From positions 1,264,501 to 1,328,500 of the forward strand of contig JAYKKM010000222.1 in assembly GCA_035772405.1 (NCBI GenBank): a stretch of DNA of 64,000 nucleotides, given 5' to 3'. Under the pieces are notes generated by a model, which saw only the letters and a list, made by a program, of their open reading frames with translations, was not told the DNA's origin and did no database searches. Source of the stretch: Chrysogorgia sp. JL179-B06. Taxonomy: Eukaryota > Cnidaria > Anthozoa > Scleralcyonacea > Chrysogorgiidae. The position numbers and the translations under genes are program-made. Positions 1 to 11,796 of this stretch are shown one piece after another (position 1 is the stretch's first letter; each line of letters opens with the position of its first letter).

Positions 1-515
1 ATAGTATTTCAGGGTCGAAAGTGATCATCGATGTAAAAATAAACTAAAAAATTGCATTTTGAAGTAAGTATTTTGAGCTCTGAAATCACTATTATTTAAG
101 TCACCATTACTAAAAATGTGTTCCAAGTGAGCCCGCAATTTCAAAAGGTAATATTGTTTGTGACGTCAAATTCTCAATGCTACGCCTGAATTTCAGTAGA
201 GGTTACTTGTTTTCTTGATTTCTTCGAGAAGTAGATGAAATGTTCAGCCTTTCAGATGAAGAATTTGAATAAACGACTTTGATTTACTTGAAGAATTAGC
301 GATGTGGAGTCTTTGCGTTGAGAATTTGACGTCACTTCGTTACGCTGGTCAAGAACATGAACGATTAATGGCGGACATAACAACTCCAGAGTCAGAAAAA
401 TAATACTTGCCATCGTCGCTAATCGCAAAACGGTTTCCACCGAGTAATATTTAGCAGCTCTGCTTTATAAATACGTAAAAATATCGATAGGTAAAAATTT
501 GATCGTAGTGGCACT
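1..515. mobile_element. TTAA-type non-autonomous DNA transposon, family A copy 1 (cut by window edge)
   Basis: This is the right-hand part of a repeat found again, in the same orientation, at 34545-35134. Both share long stretches such as the GTGACGTCA-containing part and the ATATCGATAGG stretch near the right end. The right end reads CGTAGTGGCACT followed by TTAA at 516-519, matching the inverted left end of the second copy. TTAA flanks suggest a piggyBac- or Kolobok-mobilised element. No coding capacity is seen. Confidence 0.65.
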
Positions 516-519
516 TTAA

Positions 520-1200
520 AGGCAGGTTTCAAATTTTGCTATTTTATATTCGTGTAAAACTAATTTGATCAACAGCTGGTGAGACTGCTCAAAAAGGGTG
601 CATGCAGCACCACAAATCTGTTTTGGTTTACTATACAGGTATGTGACAGTCTGTATAATACAGCCTTGTCATAATTTCAACTGCCTTGTATCAATAATAG
701 AATGAAAAGTACAATATTCGATTTTCGACACTTGAGAAGATTATTTTTCCAACAACTACAGTACACGTAAAAACGCACAGTTTGTTTCTACCTGCAATAC
801 AGCCTGAACATGGTTGATATTGGCAAGCTCCAACAGGGTTGAGCTGGCCAGCTTGAACCGGGCTGTCAACAGGCCTGTTCATGGATGTTGGAACAGCTAG
901 TATTGTTCATGGGCTGGCTGATGATCTAACAGGCTTGAACAGCGTTGAACAACATTGTTCACTTACATGATACAACATGTTGTCAGAGCATCATGAAATA
1001 ACAAGGTTGAACAGCGTTGTTACAACAGCCATGAACTTGCAAAAGCATGTTAGAACATGCATAGACAACTGCTGTCGATTCAACAAGCCTATCATAAATA
1101 TTGAAACATGCTTGAACAGTGCTCTTATTTAAAGTTCTATCATGTTGACAATGCTGTTACAGGCATGTTGAACCAACAACCTTGTTACAACCTGTGAGAT
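520..1200. other. Non-coding DNA with a dense GTTGAACA/TGTTACAACA word patch (about 800-1195)
   Basis: No gene is supported. From about 800 to 1195 the sequence is crowded with degenerate forms of GTTGAACA, CAACATGTT, AACAGCGTTG and TGTTACAAC on both strands, without a fixed period. The same word usage recurs at 43020-43360 and 43930-44110. It is not a simple microsatellite. It may be a decayed satellite or a cluster of half-palindromic sites. Confidence 0.5.
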
Positions 1201-2165
1201 TTTTAGCTACGCGTGTAGTTTAAACAAGATTCACTATGAACAATTATCAAGTCTTTCAAGGCACAATTTTGCAAGAGAATTCGGCACCATACTAAATTAG
1301 TAACGACTGTGCCAATACACTCAGCTTGCCTATACGACTGTCAGTTTGTCTCCTATAATATATCACCCATTGCTCACGTCGTAAGCAATAAATTATTGGC
1401 GTTGTAATAGCATTGTAATCAGTAAGTTACTGGATTGTAATACGTTTGGATTATAAGCGCATGCGTGTAATAGTCAATTACTAGTCCCACATGCTTAGTG
1501 TCTCTCAGTAATCTACTAATTTAGGACCTCAATATATATATACTAGAAATACGTGTACGCAACAACCCCTCGCCCGCTTACTGTTTGAGGATTTAATATC
1601 GCCAAACTGAACAGATTTTCAAATTTGAAATTTGTGAGCAGTGTACTGAACAGAACCCAAGTGGGAAAGTCTGAATTGTCTCGCAGGCAGGGTTGGAAAC
1701 CAATTGTGTAACTCTTGATTATTGAAATTAATAATTAATTTTAATAATTATTAATTTAAATAATAATTTTATTAATTATATATTACATAATTAAAGTTAA
1801 TTATGTCAGTTATGGTTTTAATGATAAATTTCAACATGCATGTTTACAGTAACAGTGGCATACTCATAATTTTACTCAAAGTACAATTGTATTCATGAGA
1901 CTGCATAACCTTGTACATACATATACCCTACTGTAATAATGTAATCTGCATGTTCCTTATTGCCTAATTGTCAGTATAAGCAGATACATGTACCCTACTG
2001 TGATAATCTAATCTGCATGTTCCTTATTGCCTGATTGTCAGTATAAGCAGATACCAAAAGATTCAATACCTAAATTTATCCTAAACCAAATTGATAAGCC
2101 TGATAAACTTTTTATTCTTTTAGAAGACTTCTGTTTCTCAACTTTTATTAATATTATATAATTTG
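1200..2165. other. Non-coding repeat DNA with a 64 bp tandem duplication
   Basis: No gene is supported. About 1370-1445 recurs in inverted orientation at about 5955-6035, and about 1261-1340 recurs in direct orientation near 6211-6298, so the ends of an older, larger duplication or element bracket this area. An AATTAATT-rich low-complexity tract lies at 1718-1800. At 1924-2053 a ~64 bp unit containing CTGCATGTTCCTTATTGCC is duplicated in tandem. Confidence 0.5.
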
Positions 2166-3719
2166 CACATTGCATGTACCAGTATTTCAATGGTATTCAA
2201 GTACCGGTAACACAATTTCAAAAAATAAATGACAAAAGCCCATAATACACAACAAAGAATGATATTGCTTAATCTAATTATTTCACCAATATAATATACA
2301 TTAATTCAGGATGAAATTCCTTTCAGCTGCTTCTTATCAGTGAGGTGATACCACTTGTTTAATCCCTAACATGTTCCCCTGACACAGTGAGTGTTAACCT
2401 ATCCAATTATACATTATACAGTATTTATCCTTCAAAAGCTGTGTAAAAATATACATTGAAAGCCTAGGACTGGCACTGTCCAAGCCTACTATCCAGGACA
2501 AAGGTGAATTTAAACAGACACACTAAGCCATTGGCCAGAAGGGCATATGCCATAATATCAGATGAGCGTAAATGCTGATTGTTATATAGCCAGTGTGGTG
2601 TATGTTTACACTATTAAAGTCAATAAAATGTAAGCCAGGCCCAGGTCGTGGCTGGCCAGGTTGGTCCTATAGACTTGCAATATAAACACAGCTATGTTGC
2701 TTTTATTAATATATAATCTTATTATATTATATAATTATGCATACATGTACCGGTATTTCAATGGTATTCAAGTACTGGTAACACATTTCAAAAAGATGAA
2801 ATGATAAAAGTCCATAATATGCAACAAAGAACATTGCTTAATCTAATTATTTCACCAATATAATATACATTAATTCAGGATGAAATTCCTTTCAGCTGCT
2901 TCTTATCAGTGAGGTGATACCACTTGTTTAATCCCTAACATGTTCCCCTGACACAGTGAGTGTTAACCTATCCAATTATACATTATACAGTATTTATCCT
3001 TCAAAAGCTGTGTAAAAATATACATTGAAAGCCTAGGACTGGCACTGTCCAAGCCTACTATCCAGGACAAAGGTGAATTTAAACAGACACACTAAGCCAT
3101 TGGCCAGAAGGGCATATGCCATAATATCAGATGAGCGTAAATGCTGATTGTTATATAGCCAGTGTGGTGTATGTTTACACTATTAAAGTCAATAAAATGT
3201 AAGCCAGGCCCAGGTCGTGGCTGGCCAGGTTGGTCCTATAGACTTGCAATATAAACACAGCTATGTTGCTTTTATTAATATATAATCTTATTATATTATA
3301 TAATTATGCATACATGTACCGGTATTTCAATGGTATTCAAGTACTGGTAACACATTTCAAAAAGATGAAATGATAAAAGTCCATAATATGCAACAAAGAA
3401 CATTGCTTAATCTAATTATTTCACAAATATATCATTAATTCAAGATGAAATTCCCTTCAGCTGCTTGTTGTCAGTGAGATGATACCAGTTGTTTAATCCC
3501 TAATGTGTTCCCCTGACACAGTGAGTCATGTTAACCTACCCAATTATACAGTATCTATAACAGTATATATCCTACAAATTACAAAAGCTGTGTAAATATA
3601 TACATTGCAAGCCTAGGACTGGCATTGTCTAGGCCTAATACAAGACAAAGGTGTTTACACAAACACACTGAGCGTATAAACACTGATTGTTATAACCAGT
3701 GTGGTGCATGTTTAGACTA
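2166..3719. repeat. Three tandem ~567 bp repeat units
   Basis: Units 1 and 2 are nearly identical: the landmark TTTCAGCTGCTTCTTATCAG is at 2321 and 2890, a 569 bp period. Unit 3 is more diverged, with the same landmark at about 3455. Each unit ends with the site CTATTAAAGTCAATAAA. In unit 3 that site is split by the transposon at 3724-4800 and the unit resumes at 4801. No open frame is conserved between units, so this is non-coding satellite-like DNA. A relict of the same family is recognisable near 49690-49740. Confidence 0.8.
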
Positions 3720-3723
3720 TTAA

Positions 3724-4239
3724 AGGTGGGTTACAGTCCCTTCTGCGCATGTGCGGGGTTTGTTTATCCACACCGGAAATGGCTGCTATAAGTTCGTTGT
3801 TTTTATCGCAGGCGTGTAGAACAATATGGTGATTTAAATCCTTTGATTTCGAATTCCAATCTATTTTGCTATGCTGGTAGAGATAAACTGTATTTATTTC
3901 ACACACACGACATGGAAGAAATTCGAAGAAGAAAATAATTGATTAAATATGAACAATGAAGTGGCGAGACACCAAGACTACGTAGATGCCGTGAAAATAT
4001 ACGAGTGAAATTCTCGGGGTGCCAAAGAATCAATTTTAATATTCTGGTAAGCATTTTATAAAATACAACAAATCTTTGACCCTTTAAAGGCCTTCCATGT
4101 TCTTTAATACATGCTCTGATGTCAATTTTTTAGCCGCATCTTTAACAACACCGGAGGCAATGTTAAGCATAGTTTTATAAAATGCAAACAAGCGCTCTCT
4201 TTCAGTAGTAAAAGTCTCAAGCAAGAAAAAAGAACTTCA

Positions 4240-4273
<34 letters not shown>

Positions 4274-4800
4274 CTTTATATATGTACCTTATTATAGTGT
4301 GGTGTATTTATAGTTATGTATTGTCATGTCAGTAAAAAAAACTCAAAAGCCGTGCGAGTTTACTGTATCTTAAAGAACATGGAAGGCCTTTAAATGGTCA
4401 AAGGTTTGTTGTATTTTATGAAATGCTTATCAAAATGAACTGATTCTTCGATTCGGCAGCGATTCCCCAGAGGTTAGAAATTGACCAGGATTTTCGCCAT
4501 GTCGAAATATGTGAAATAAATGTCGTGCGTGTGAAATAAATACAGTTTAGACTTTAGTCCAGGGCTGGTTTAGTCTTTAAAGGCATCTCTACCAGACGTC
4601 TAGTATTGTATCTTAACGTATAGCTGGATCCAATAGCAAAGTAGATCCAGGATTCGATATCAAAGGACTTGAATCCAGCTTGCGATAAAAACGTGCTTAA
4701 TAATATAGCAGCCATTTCCGGTGTGGAGTCTCCCAACATAAACAAAACAAGCAAAACGTAAACAAACCCCGCACATGCGCAGAAGGGACTGTAACCCACT
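3724..4800. mobile_element. TTAA-type fold-back transposon inserted in tandem unit 3
   Basis: TTAA occurs directly outside both ends (3720-3723 and 4801-4804). The termini are inverted repeats beginning AGGTGGGTTACAG on the left and ending CTGTAACCCACT on the right, and inverted similarity continues inward past CACACGACAT. Tandem units 1 and 2 keep the uninterrupted site, which proves the insertion and its TTAA duplication. No transposase is visible, so it is non-autonomous. A second element (4088-4389) sits inside it. piggyBac and Kolobok both use TTAA; the sequence cannot separate them. Confidence 0.85.
4088..4389. mobile_element. Nested TTAA-type MITE with (TA)n centre
   Basis: It is flanked by TTAA at 4084-4087 and 4390-4393. 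The inverted ends AGGCCTTCCATGTTCTTTAA and its complement are perfect over about 20 bp. A TATATA microsatellite occupies about 4239-4270. It interrupts the arms of the outer TTAA element, so it inserted later. It has no coding capacity. Confidence 0.8.
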
Positions 4801-4804
4801 TTAA

Positions 4805-7285
4805 AGTCAATAAAAAGCCAGGGCCAAGCTAGCTGGCGTCCAGCCAGGTTGGTCCTATAGACTTGCAGTATAAACACAGCTATAATCTGTACTTTTTTAC
4901 ATCCTTACCACCAGTACTGGTACTCACTATATAGGCTAATTATCAAGTATTGCAATTATTCCATTGAGGATGAGGTTGCAAAAAGTGACCGAGTGAAACA
5001 ATGGTGATGGCTAATTTAAATAAAAGTATAATTTCTGCCATTCAAAATTTGTATTAACATTTGTTATTCTGAAATATTATAATAAAGCACATAATTTATT
5101 GGTATATCGTGTGTAAGGACTATTCAATTTCGAGGGAAAGCCCTTCAAAGAGTGAATACGTTTGTTTTGTTTTTAGTCGCCATGACGCCATGCCAAAAGT
5201 GAAATGTTCCGACCACAATATCTTTTGAAGTACTAACTCTAAGAACTCATTCTACATATCTAATGAAAGCTTGATTAACAGCCTCTGACATACCTACAAA
5301 AATATTTTTGTAACTGATAGCTAACAGCTTGAAAATAGCGACGACGCTTGGATTGGATTTGACAAATTCCTAGTAAATATTTTAGATATTCAGACGACCA
5401 TATCTTTTGAACTACTAACTCTAGAAAATCATGCTATATATCAAATAAAAGCCTGAATAACATACTCGAACATGTTTGCAAAACGATCTTTGTAACTGAT
5501 TAACAGGTTTAAAAAACCGAAAACGGGTTTACCTTTAGTTTGACGCCACGTATAAAACTTGATTTACGAACTTAACATCTTCCGACGACGATATATTGCA
5601 TTTTCACTGCCTAGCTTTTCACGATCTTTTTGAACACAAATCTTCATTCACCGTATAACCCGGCAAAACACGTACCTGTACTTTTCTTTTACGGTCAATT
5701 TAAATATTAATTCAAATACATGCATCTAGTTACCAGGGCCAAATTTTCCGATGCCACGTATGATCGACGACGTTGATCCTGACGATATATAAATAAACTG
5801 AAAGTGACTCTACATTACGCCTGGAATCCCGTGATGAGGGACTAAACGCCGATCGATATTAGCACCCTCGCCCTCAGGCCTTCGGCCTTCGGCCGGCGGA
5901 TTAGTGTTAGAAAACTCATTACGCGGGGGGTTAGGATTTTTGTTGTTTTGGGGTTGGTTGCAATCCAATAACTTACTGGTTACAATGCTATTACAACGCC
6001 AGTAATGTATTGCTCACAACGTGAGCAACGGCTGAATATATATATTCTGCCTCTCATAATCGTCATCATGCGGTCTAGGCAAAGAAAATATATAATTCTG
6101 CCTCTAGGTTGAATCGACTGCTAAGTAAGGCATCTCAGACATCAAAATGTTTTGAGTTTTCTAACATTAAAAAGAAAACAACATATATACAACGTTTCAT
6201 TAAAACAACGCACAATTTTGCAAGAGAATTCACCACACTAAATCACCAACGACAGTGCAAATACACTCAACTTGTCTAAGACTGTCAGTTTGTCAACTAT
6301 ATATATATTCTGCGCCTCTAGGTCGACTGCTAAGTACGTGTAAGGCATCTCAGACATCAAAACGTTTTGATGTTTCAATCATGATTAATTACACTGCTAT
6401 AACATTAAAAAGAAAACAATCATATACAACGTTTCGTTAAGCCTGTCGTTTCGCCATCTAGAGTAAGCTGAAAAAGAATAAAACAATAATTACAGATATA
6501 TAATTAATACCATACATTACTGACATTTTACTCAAGTTCTCGAGATTTTACTGTATGACATATTCTATTCTCAGCTATTTCTGTAATATCGTATATATTT
6601 CTGAAATTTCTGGCCTAGCTATATTTCTTAAATCACGCATTACTTATTAAAGGCTATGTTTATTTACGTTTCTTGGTGTTTTTATTATAAATATTTTCAG
6701 AATATTATAATTTGCTTTGCACTATTACAAGTCTCACCCAAGAATCAGTTGTTTGTAAAAGGGGTGCCTCTAGTATCTTTGGTTAAACATAGACAGACTA
6801 ATGACTAGAAATCAATTGTAAGTATGCGCTCTCGATTGTACTCCTAATGGTTTATAATAATAATAATAATAATAATAACGATTATAATATATATTGCGCA
6901 TATTCTATACAATAATTATATGCGCTACTAACTAGACAGCTTCCTTAAAGCAAAATGTGCGTTACTATGCTGCCACACAGAAGAAAGACCATAATAATGA
7001 TTGTAACTCGCGTTCTAAAGTTCCGACAAGTGGACGTGTCCAAACTGGGCGTGTCCATATGTGAGATATAAAGGTTGCTCTACCTGCCTGCGTATTTCCT
7101 ATACTTATACCCACTCGTGCAACTGCGCCTTAGTTGTTGTTACTGCTTTGTTTTATACACTCTTTTGCCAATTGTTCTTTCACTTTCTTTGCTTTCTCAC
7201 TCTATAGCTACGCCCGTGATAATTGTATTGACGTCCAACTATAGCATTTATAAAGAAACGCTTCTCTTTTGTCACGATTTTCCCC
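4805..7285. other. Non-coding repeat DNA, no gene recognised
   Basis: After the remainder of tandem unit 3 (to about 4890) no coding frame is convincing. About 5215-5560 contains two related sub-repeats carrying TACTAACTCTA. About 5955-6035 is the inverted partner of 1370-1445 and about 6211-6298 the direct partner of 1261-1340. An (AAT)n microsatellite lies at about 6857-6880. A GC-rich inverted tract (CCTTCGGCCTTCGGCC) is at about 5878-5895. Confidence 0.45.
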
Positions 7286-7289
7286 CGTA

Positions 7290-7500
7290 CATTTACATAA
7301 TTTATAATTTATATAATTTATTTAATTTATATAATTTATATAATTTATATAATTTATATAATTTATATAATTTATAATTTATATAATTTATAATTTATGT
7401 AATTTATATAATTTATATACTTTATATAATTTATATAATTTATATAATTTATATAATTTATATAATTTATAATTTATATAATTTATACAATTTATATCAT
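7290..7500. repeat. AT-rich minisatellite, unit about 9-10 bp (ATAATTTAT)
   Basis: More than twenty imperfect head-to-tail copies of ATAATTTAT(A) run without interruption. The apparent Asn-Leu-Tyr reading frame across it is a by-product of the repeat and not a gene. The array abuts a sequence that carries the LINE fragment and the hAT-like insertion to the right. Confidence 0.9.
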
Positions 7501-7515
7501 TGACATCAGTGTATT

Positions 7516-7867
7516 CAGTGGCGTAACCATGGTTATGGCTTTGGAGGCGCAAAAATGTCCACGTGATTTTTTCTAAGCGCGAATATTTTAGGGGGTTGCG
7601 GTGGCATGGTCCCCCGGAAAATATTTGATTTCTATATGTCTCTAAAACACCATTTACCGATTTCTATATGTCTCTAAAACACCATGCCCTTGCTTTAAAT
7701 TTCCGTCTATGTCGAAGCCCGCGCGAATTATCAGATTACCTAGTTGCTCAGCGAGTAGTTGTTTTTGCGACATGATAACTCCCCGGATTTAGCCTTTTCA
7801 CGAGCACTGTCTTGGAGACCATTGGGGGGGGGGGGTCGCTCCCCTCACCCACTTGCCTACGCCACTG
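7516..7867. mobile_element. hAT-like MITE with 8 bp target duplication
   Basis: The termini are CAGTGGCGTA and TACGCCACTG, an inverted repeat. AGTGTATT is present directly outside both ends (7508-7515 and 7868-7875), a perfect 8 bp target duplication as expected for hAT elements. The interior has G-runs and C-runs and no open frame. It lies immediately upstream of the readable LINE fragment. Confidence 0.85.
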
Positions 7868-7875
7868 AGTGTATT

Positions 7876-8676
7876 TTTGATGTTAGAATCAACAACGATG
7901 GAAGTTCTCATTAGTCACAATCTGAACTGGAGCAGTCACATTAACTACGTGACTGCTAAAGCCCAGAAGATGTTAAATGTCTATCGCGCATGCAAGCATA
8001 TCAGTGACCGGGTTAGATCCCGTCTTGAATATGCTAGTGTGGTATGGTCACCTTACACCATAACAAATATTACAGCTCTAGAACGAATTCAGCGAAGGGC
8101 AACTAGATTTATTGTTGGAAATGAGTTGTCCTATCGTCAACGTCTTGATTGCTTACATTTACTTCCGTTGGCCTATCGTAGAGAAATTAGTGACATTATT
8201 ATTTTCTTTAAGTGTTTCAGGAGTCTGTGTATAGTGTTGATATTTCTCAATATGTTTCTTTTCGCTCACGTACTAAGCCTATTAGAAATACTGACCATCT
8301 TACTCTGAAGATTCCTTTCTGTAGGACTGAGTCCTTTAAAAACTCTTACTTTATACGTGTCTGTCGTTTATGGAATTCTTTACCGTTATGTATTAGAGAA
8401 TACCAGCTTTTATCTACTTTTCGTAACAAACTAATTGACTACCATTATGTTAAATTTTCAAATGATTCAAACACTTTATAATTATTATAATTATTCAAAC
8501 ACTTTATTATTCATTCTTCATTTTGTAAATAATGTTAGTTAATTCTACTGGCGGCTTATGCTATGGAATCTTGAATTCTGCTTTAAACTGTCCACAAATT
8601 TTGATTATATAATGTACTCAATACAATAATGTAAATTTGAAATTTGATTAAATAAACGAATAAATAAATAAATAGA
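7876..8676 (+). mobile_element. 5'-truncated CR1/L2-like non-LTR retrotransposon 3' end
   Basis: The translation shows the typical C-terminal part of a LINE reverse transcriptase protein: LEYASVVWSP, LERIQRRATRFI and LLPLAYRREI in one frame up to about 8228, then FRSRTKPIRN and RLWNSLPLCIRE in another frame to 8481. The frame change near 8228 shows decay. A 3' untranslated region follows and ends in an (AAATA)n tail at about 8649-8676, as expected for this clade. The copy is dead; the catalytic YxDD segment is not included. Confidence 0.85.
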
Positions 8677-8865
8677 ATAACGATCGTAAAAGATACATAA
8701 GGAGTAATAATGTATATTCTATACTGCGGTACAATCCGGTGAAAGCGGTAAAAGAGCCTGTTATAAATATCTTCATATACACGACTATATCTTCTTTAAT
8801 GACTATCTTCTGGGCCTGTTCTAAAAATTAACCTGTTATAAACGTTTACTGAATTTACTTCATAC

Positions 8866-9249
8866 CAATTGCAGCATTTCTCCCCGATTGGGCAATGATA
8901 GTTCTTTCCGCAGAAATCATTTGCTCCTTCGATACCGTATGGATGCCAATAGTCCGTTGGCGGTGGAGGACAGTCCTCTTCTTTCGGAGCACATTCGCCA
9001 TGGTGAGGATGGCAATCGGTATATCCGCCGTCATTTTCACCTTTATAATGTAAATATAAGTAAATAATTTTAACACAGTATAAGCGATACAAAACACATA
9101 TATTGGTTTGTAGACAGATATGAATACGTACGCTTGGTGAGCCAGAACTTTTTAAACTGTCGGTACACCCTGTCCCGGCGTTTCTCTGCATTTAAGCATC
9201 CCAGCATCACAATTAGCAGTACCAGACAGATGTAACATTTGAAAGCCAT
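8866..9249 (-). CDS. Secreted cysteine-rich protein gene, first two coding exons
   Basis: This is the clearest host gene. Exon 1 (9249 down to 9132) starts with ATG and encodes a hydrophobic signal peptide of about 21 residues (starting MAFKCYICLVLL, cleavage likely after CLNA), then a basic propeptide ending in Lys-Arg exactly at the exon junction. The donor reads GTACGT and the acceptor lies just before 9040; the intron is phase 1 and the frame joins cleanly. Exon 2 (9040 to about 8866) encodes an acidic, proline-rich domain with seven cysteines, including a C-x4-C-x6-CC run. A donor (GTATGA) follows at 8865, so a last exon probably lies further left, possibly beyond the LINE. The mature peptide would be released by a dibasic protease and exported. 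I do not recognise the family; WAP-like proteins and cnidarian small cysteine-rich peptides are possible relatives. Confidence 0.65.
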
Positions 9250-9259
9250 TATCAGAAGT

Positions 9260-11457
9260 ATTTCTGTAGAAAAAACACACTCTATTATTATTTGTATCTT
9301 TCTGTTACGCTACTGCCTTACTGGCTAGGAAAGTTTACAATTTTAATGATTTTTATGGTTTTAATATTTACCCCAATGGCAATTCGATTACACACGGCTC
9401 AATTATCGTAAGCAAAGTGAAAAATATTAAAATATGCAGCCGAAAATTTAAATCAGCAAAGACTAATTATCAAAACATCTACCTATATTAATATTCGCGC
9501 GGTATTAGAATTCACGCAGACTGCCAAGGTGCGCGATATTAAAACTGAGCGAAAAATAATTGGCGCGAAAAGGCAAAGAGAACTGAAGAGAAAATTTTGA
9601 TTATTCGGCAAAAAAGGGGAGATGAACAGGAAAAGAACGCAAAATAGTGCATTATACACCGTTATCGCTAAAAAACCAAATATGCTGTCTTCTTCATCTA
9701 CCCCTCCTGTTGTTTGTATCGGGATATTTTCGTGTTTCCTGCAATCGTAAAGGTAATTAATGCGAATCTCTCAGATCTCCTTTGGGTAAAGAAGATCTCC
9801 TAAACTTTGAATCACACAAATCACACACAATTGCATTCAGAATTCCAATTCATACTCAAAATAAATTTGCAAAATCTCTAAGTATCTACAATCAGAGAAT
9901 AATTCATTGGGACACTGAAGCATACTACTTTACGAGTGCTGGCAAACCCAATTTCGCTCACAACATTGATCGGAGGGGTGAGGGAAGGGCATATTTGAAA
10001 GATAATGAGCGTGCGCATAAAAGTCATCTTACATACGGCTGTGTCCCAATGTAATTATTCTACGAATATTGTATAGGTTATGTCCTACCAAGGACATATT
10101 TTCGATCTTTCCTAATCTGATTTTGGTATACAAACCAATTGCGCGTGGGATATAGATTTCATTTTAATCCCTGCTTTCGTCACTGATATAACGACTGGTT
10201 GATCTTTGATGCCCATATTTTCTCTGTATTCGTATAGTTAGGAGATCTGCATAACTTAGCGAAAATTAACCACGCGTTGAAGCGGAATTAGGTTCTTCCT
10301 TGGTGTCCTTTTGTCCCAACTGACAAGTTGCATAGTTACATGGACAGATTTGCTTGCTTGTTCAGTATGCCATACACAGGTTTCCTTTGCAGACACCTCT
10401 TCATGCGCGGTCACGCTTTGCATATTTTCCAAAAATGGTGAACCAAGACCCTGGGTACGAGGTTTGGCAACACTCTCTTTGGGCGAATATATCGTGTTCA
10501 GGGTGCGCGAAATTAAAACGCGCGAATTAATGACTGAGCGAAAATTAGTGATTAAGCGAATTTAAATACAAGTAAGGTATACGGCAAATCTTCTTCAGGG
10601 ATTCAATATGTCATTTATCTACACGTAACCAATAGTAATTCTAATACAGGTAGGCTACATTCGAATTAATTGGTAAGGTTGCTCTTTGGCACATTTAGGA
10701 GTTGTTAACCGAGCAGTGCTTTGTTACGAAAATCTTTCCTCAACCCAATAGGATCATTTGAATTAACTTTATGCTTTCCTACAGCCAATAAAAATAATAA
10801 TTGCTGCCTCCCCTCAGGGAGCAGCAGCACTATTCTTGACACTTCTTGGGTTCTGTGCGTAACTTGTGCTCAGTCTCTTTGTCTCTTTGGCACTTACTAG
10901 GGAAAACTGCGCATGTTCTGATTTGCACGCTGTCTTCCGCTGTCTTCCCAGACTACAGAAAACATTGCTTCTCTGCTTTCACCGCTGTTTTGTCTGTTTT
11001 CGCTTGCTTATGAACTGCCGAAATTCGAGTGTATTTGAGAGCCTTTAAGAATCCCGATTACCCGATATTTCGATAACAAACGCAATCGCTGTATGTTTCT
11101 TATTTGTATCGTCCTTAATCGACGGCTTCAATAGTTTCATATTGACGACGAAATTAAAATATAATTTGGCCGCCATCTTCAAAAACAGCATCGTAATTTA
11201 ACCCAAATACGTCGAACGTTTTGTTGACAAATAATCAACTCTACAAGCTCTCTTATGCCTTAAAACAAAGATAATTTATCTGCCTACAATATACGTAAAC
11301 GTTATTGTGCTACCTTACTTAGTTGTTTTTAAAAAAGCGCAATATCGAACATGCCTTGATATTCGTGATATATGATTCGTCAAGCGCGGGGTTTCCACAG
11401 AGCGCTCCATTTAAATTTTAAAAGTACTTTTACATGCCTCTGTAGCTGCTGCACAAG
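9260..11457. other. Non-coding DNA, no gene recognised
   Basis: Only short chance frames without start context or splice structure are seen. A motif with GTGCGCGA, ACTGAGCGAAAA and related words occurs at about 9528-9570 and again at about 10503-10562, so an old dispersed repeat is present in two copies. Nothing else can be named. Confidence 0.4.
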
Positions 11458-11461
11458 TTAA

Positions 11462-11792
11462 AGTGCCTATATCACTTGTGGGATCTTTACATATTTATAG
11501 TAATTGGAACATTCTAAGAAGATTTGTAATATATCTTCTCAGGCGAAAATTTCATCTTCATGGACTTTTTTGCAGTTAAAGTTACCGGATATGACATCAA
11601 AGGAGGAATTTTTGAAGCAAGAAACAAAAGAAAACTGATTTGCAATTCCTCCTTTGATGTCATATCCGGTAACTTTAACTGCAAAAAAGTCCATGAAGAT
11701 GAAATTTTCGCCTGAGAAGATATAGTACAAATCTTCTTAGAATGTTCCAATTACTATAAATATGTAAAGATCCCACAAGTGATATAGGCACT
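11462..11792. mobile_element. Near-perfect palindromic TTAA MITE
   Basis: TTAA flanks both ends (11458-11461 and 11793-11796). The whole element is a hairpin: arms of about 150 bp, starting AGTGCCTATATCAC, are almost identical in inverted orientation around a loop of about 35 bp near 11613-11648. The short frames on the minus strand are mirror images of the two arms and not genes. Very high arm identity implies recent activity or gene conversion. Confidence 0.9.
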
Positions 11793-11796
11793 TTAA

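Noticed and set aside
7075..7377. A 100-codon frame ending in repeated Tyr-Asn-Leu
   Set aside because: It starts at TTG and runs into the AT minisatellite; the repeats create the apparent protein.
9782..10054. A 90-codon frame
   Set aside because: It begins at TTG, has no ATG near its start, no splice context and no similarity.
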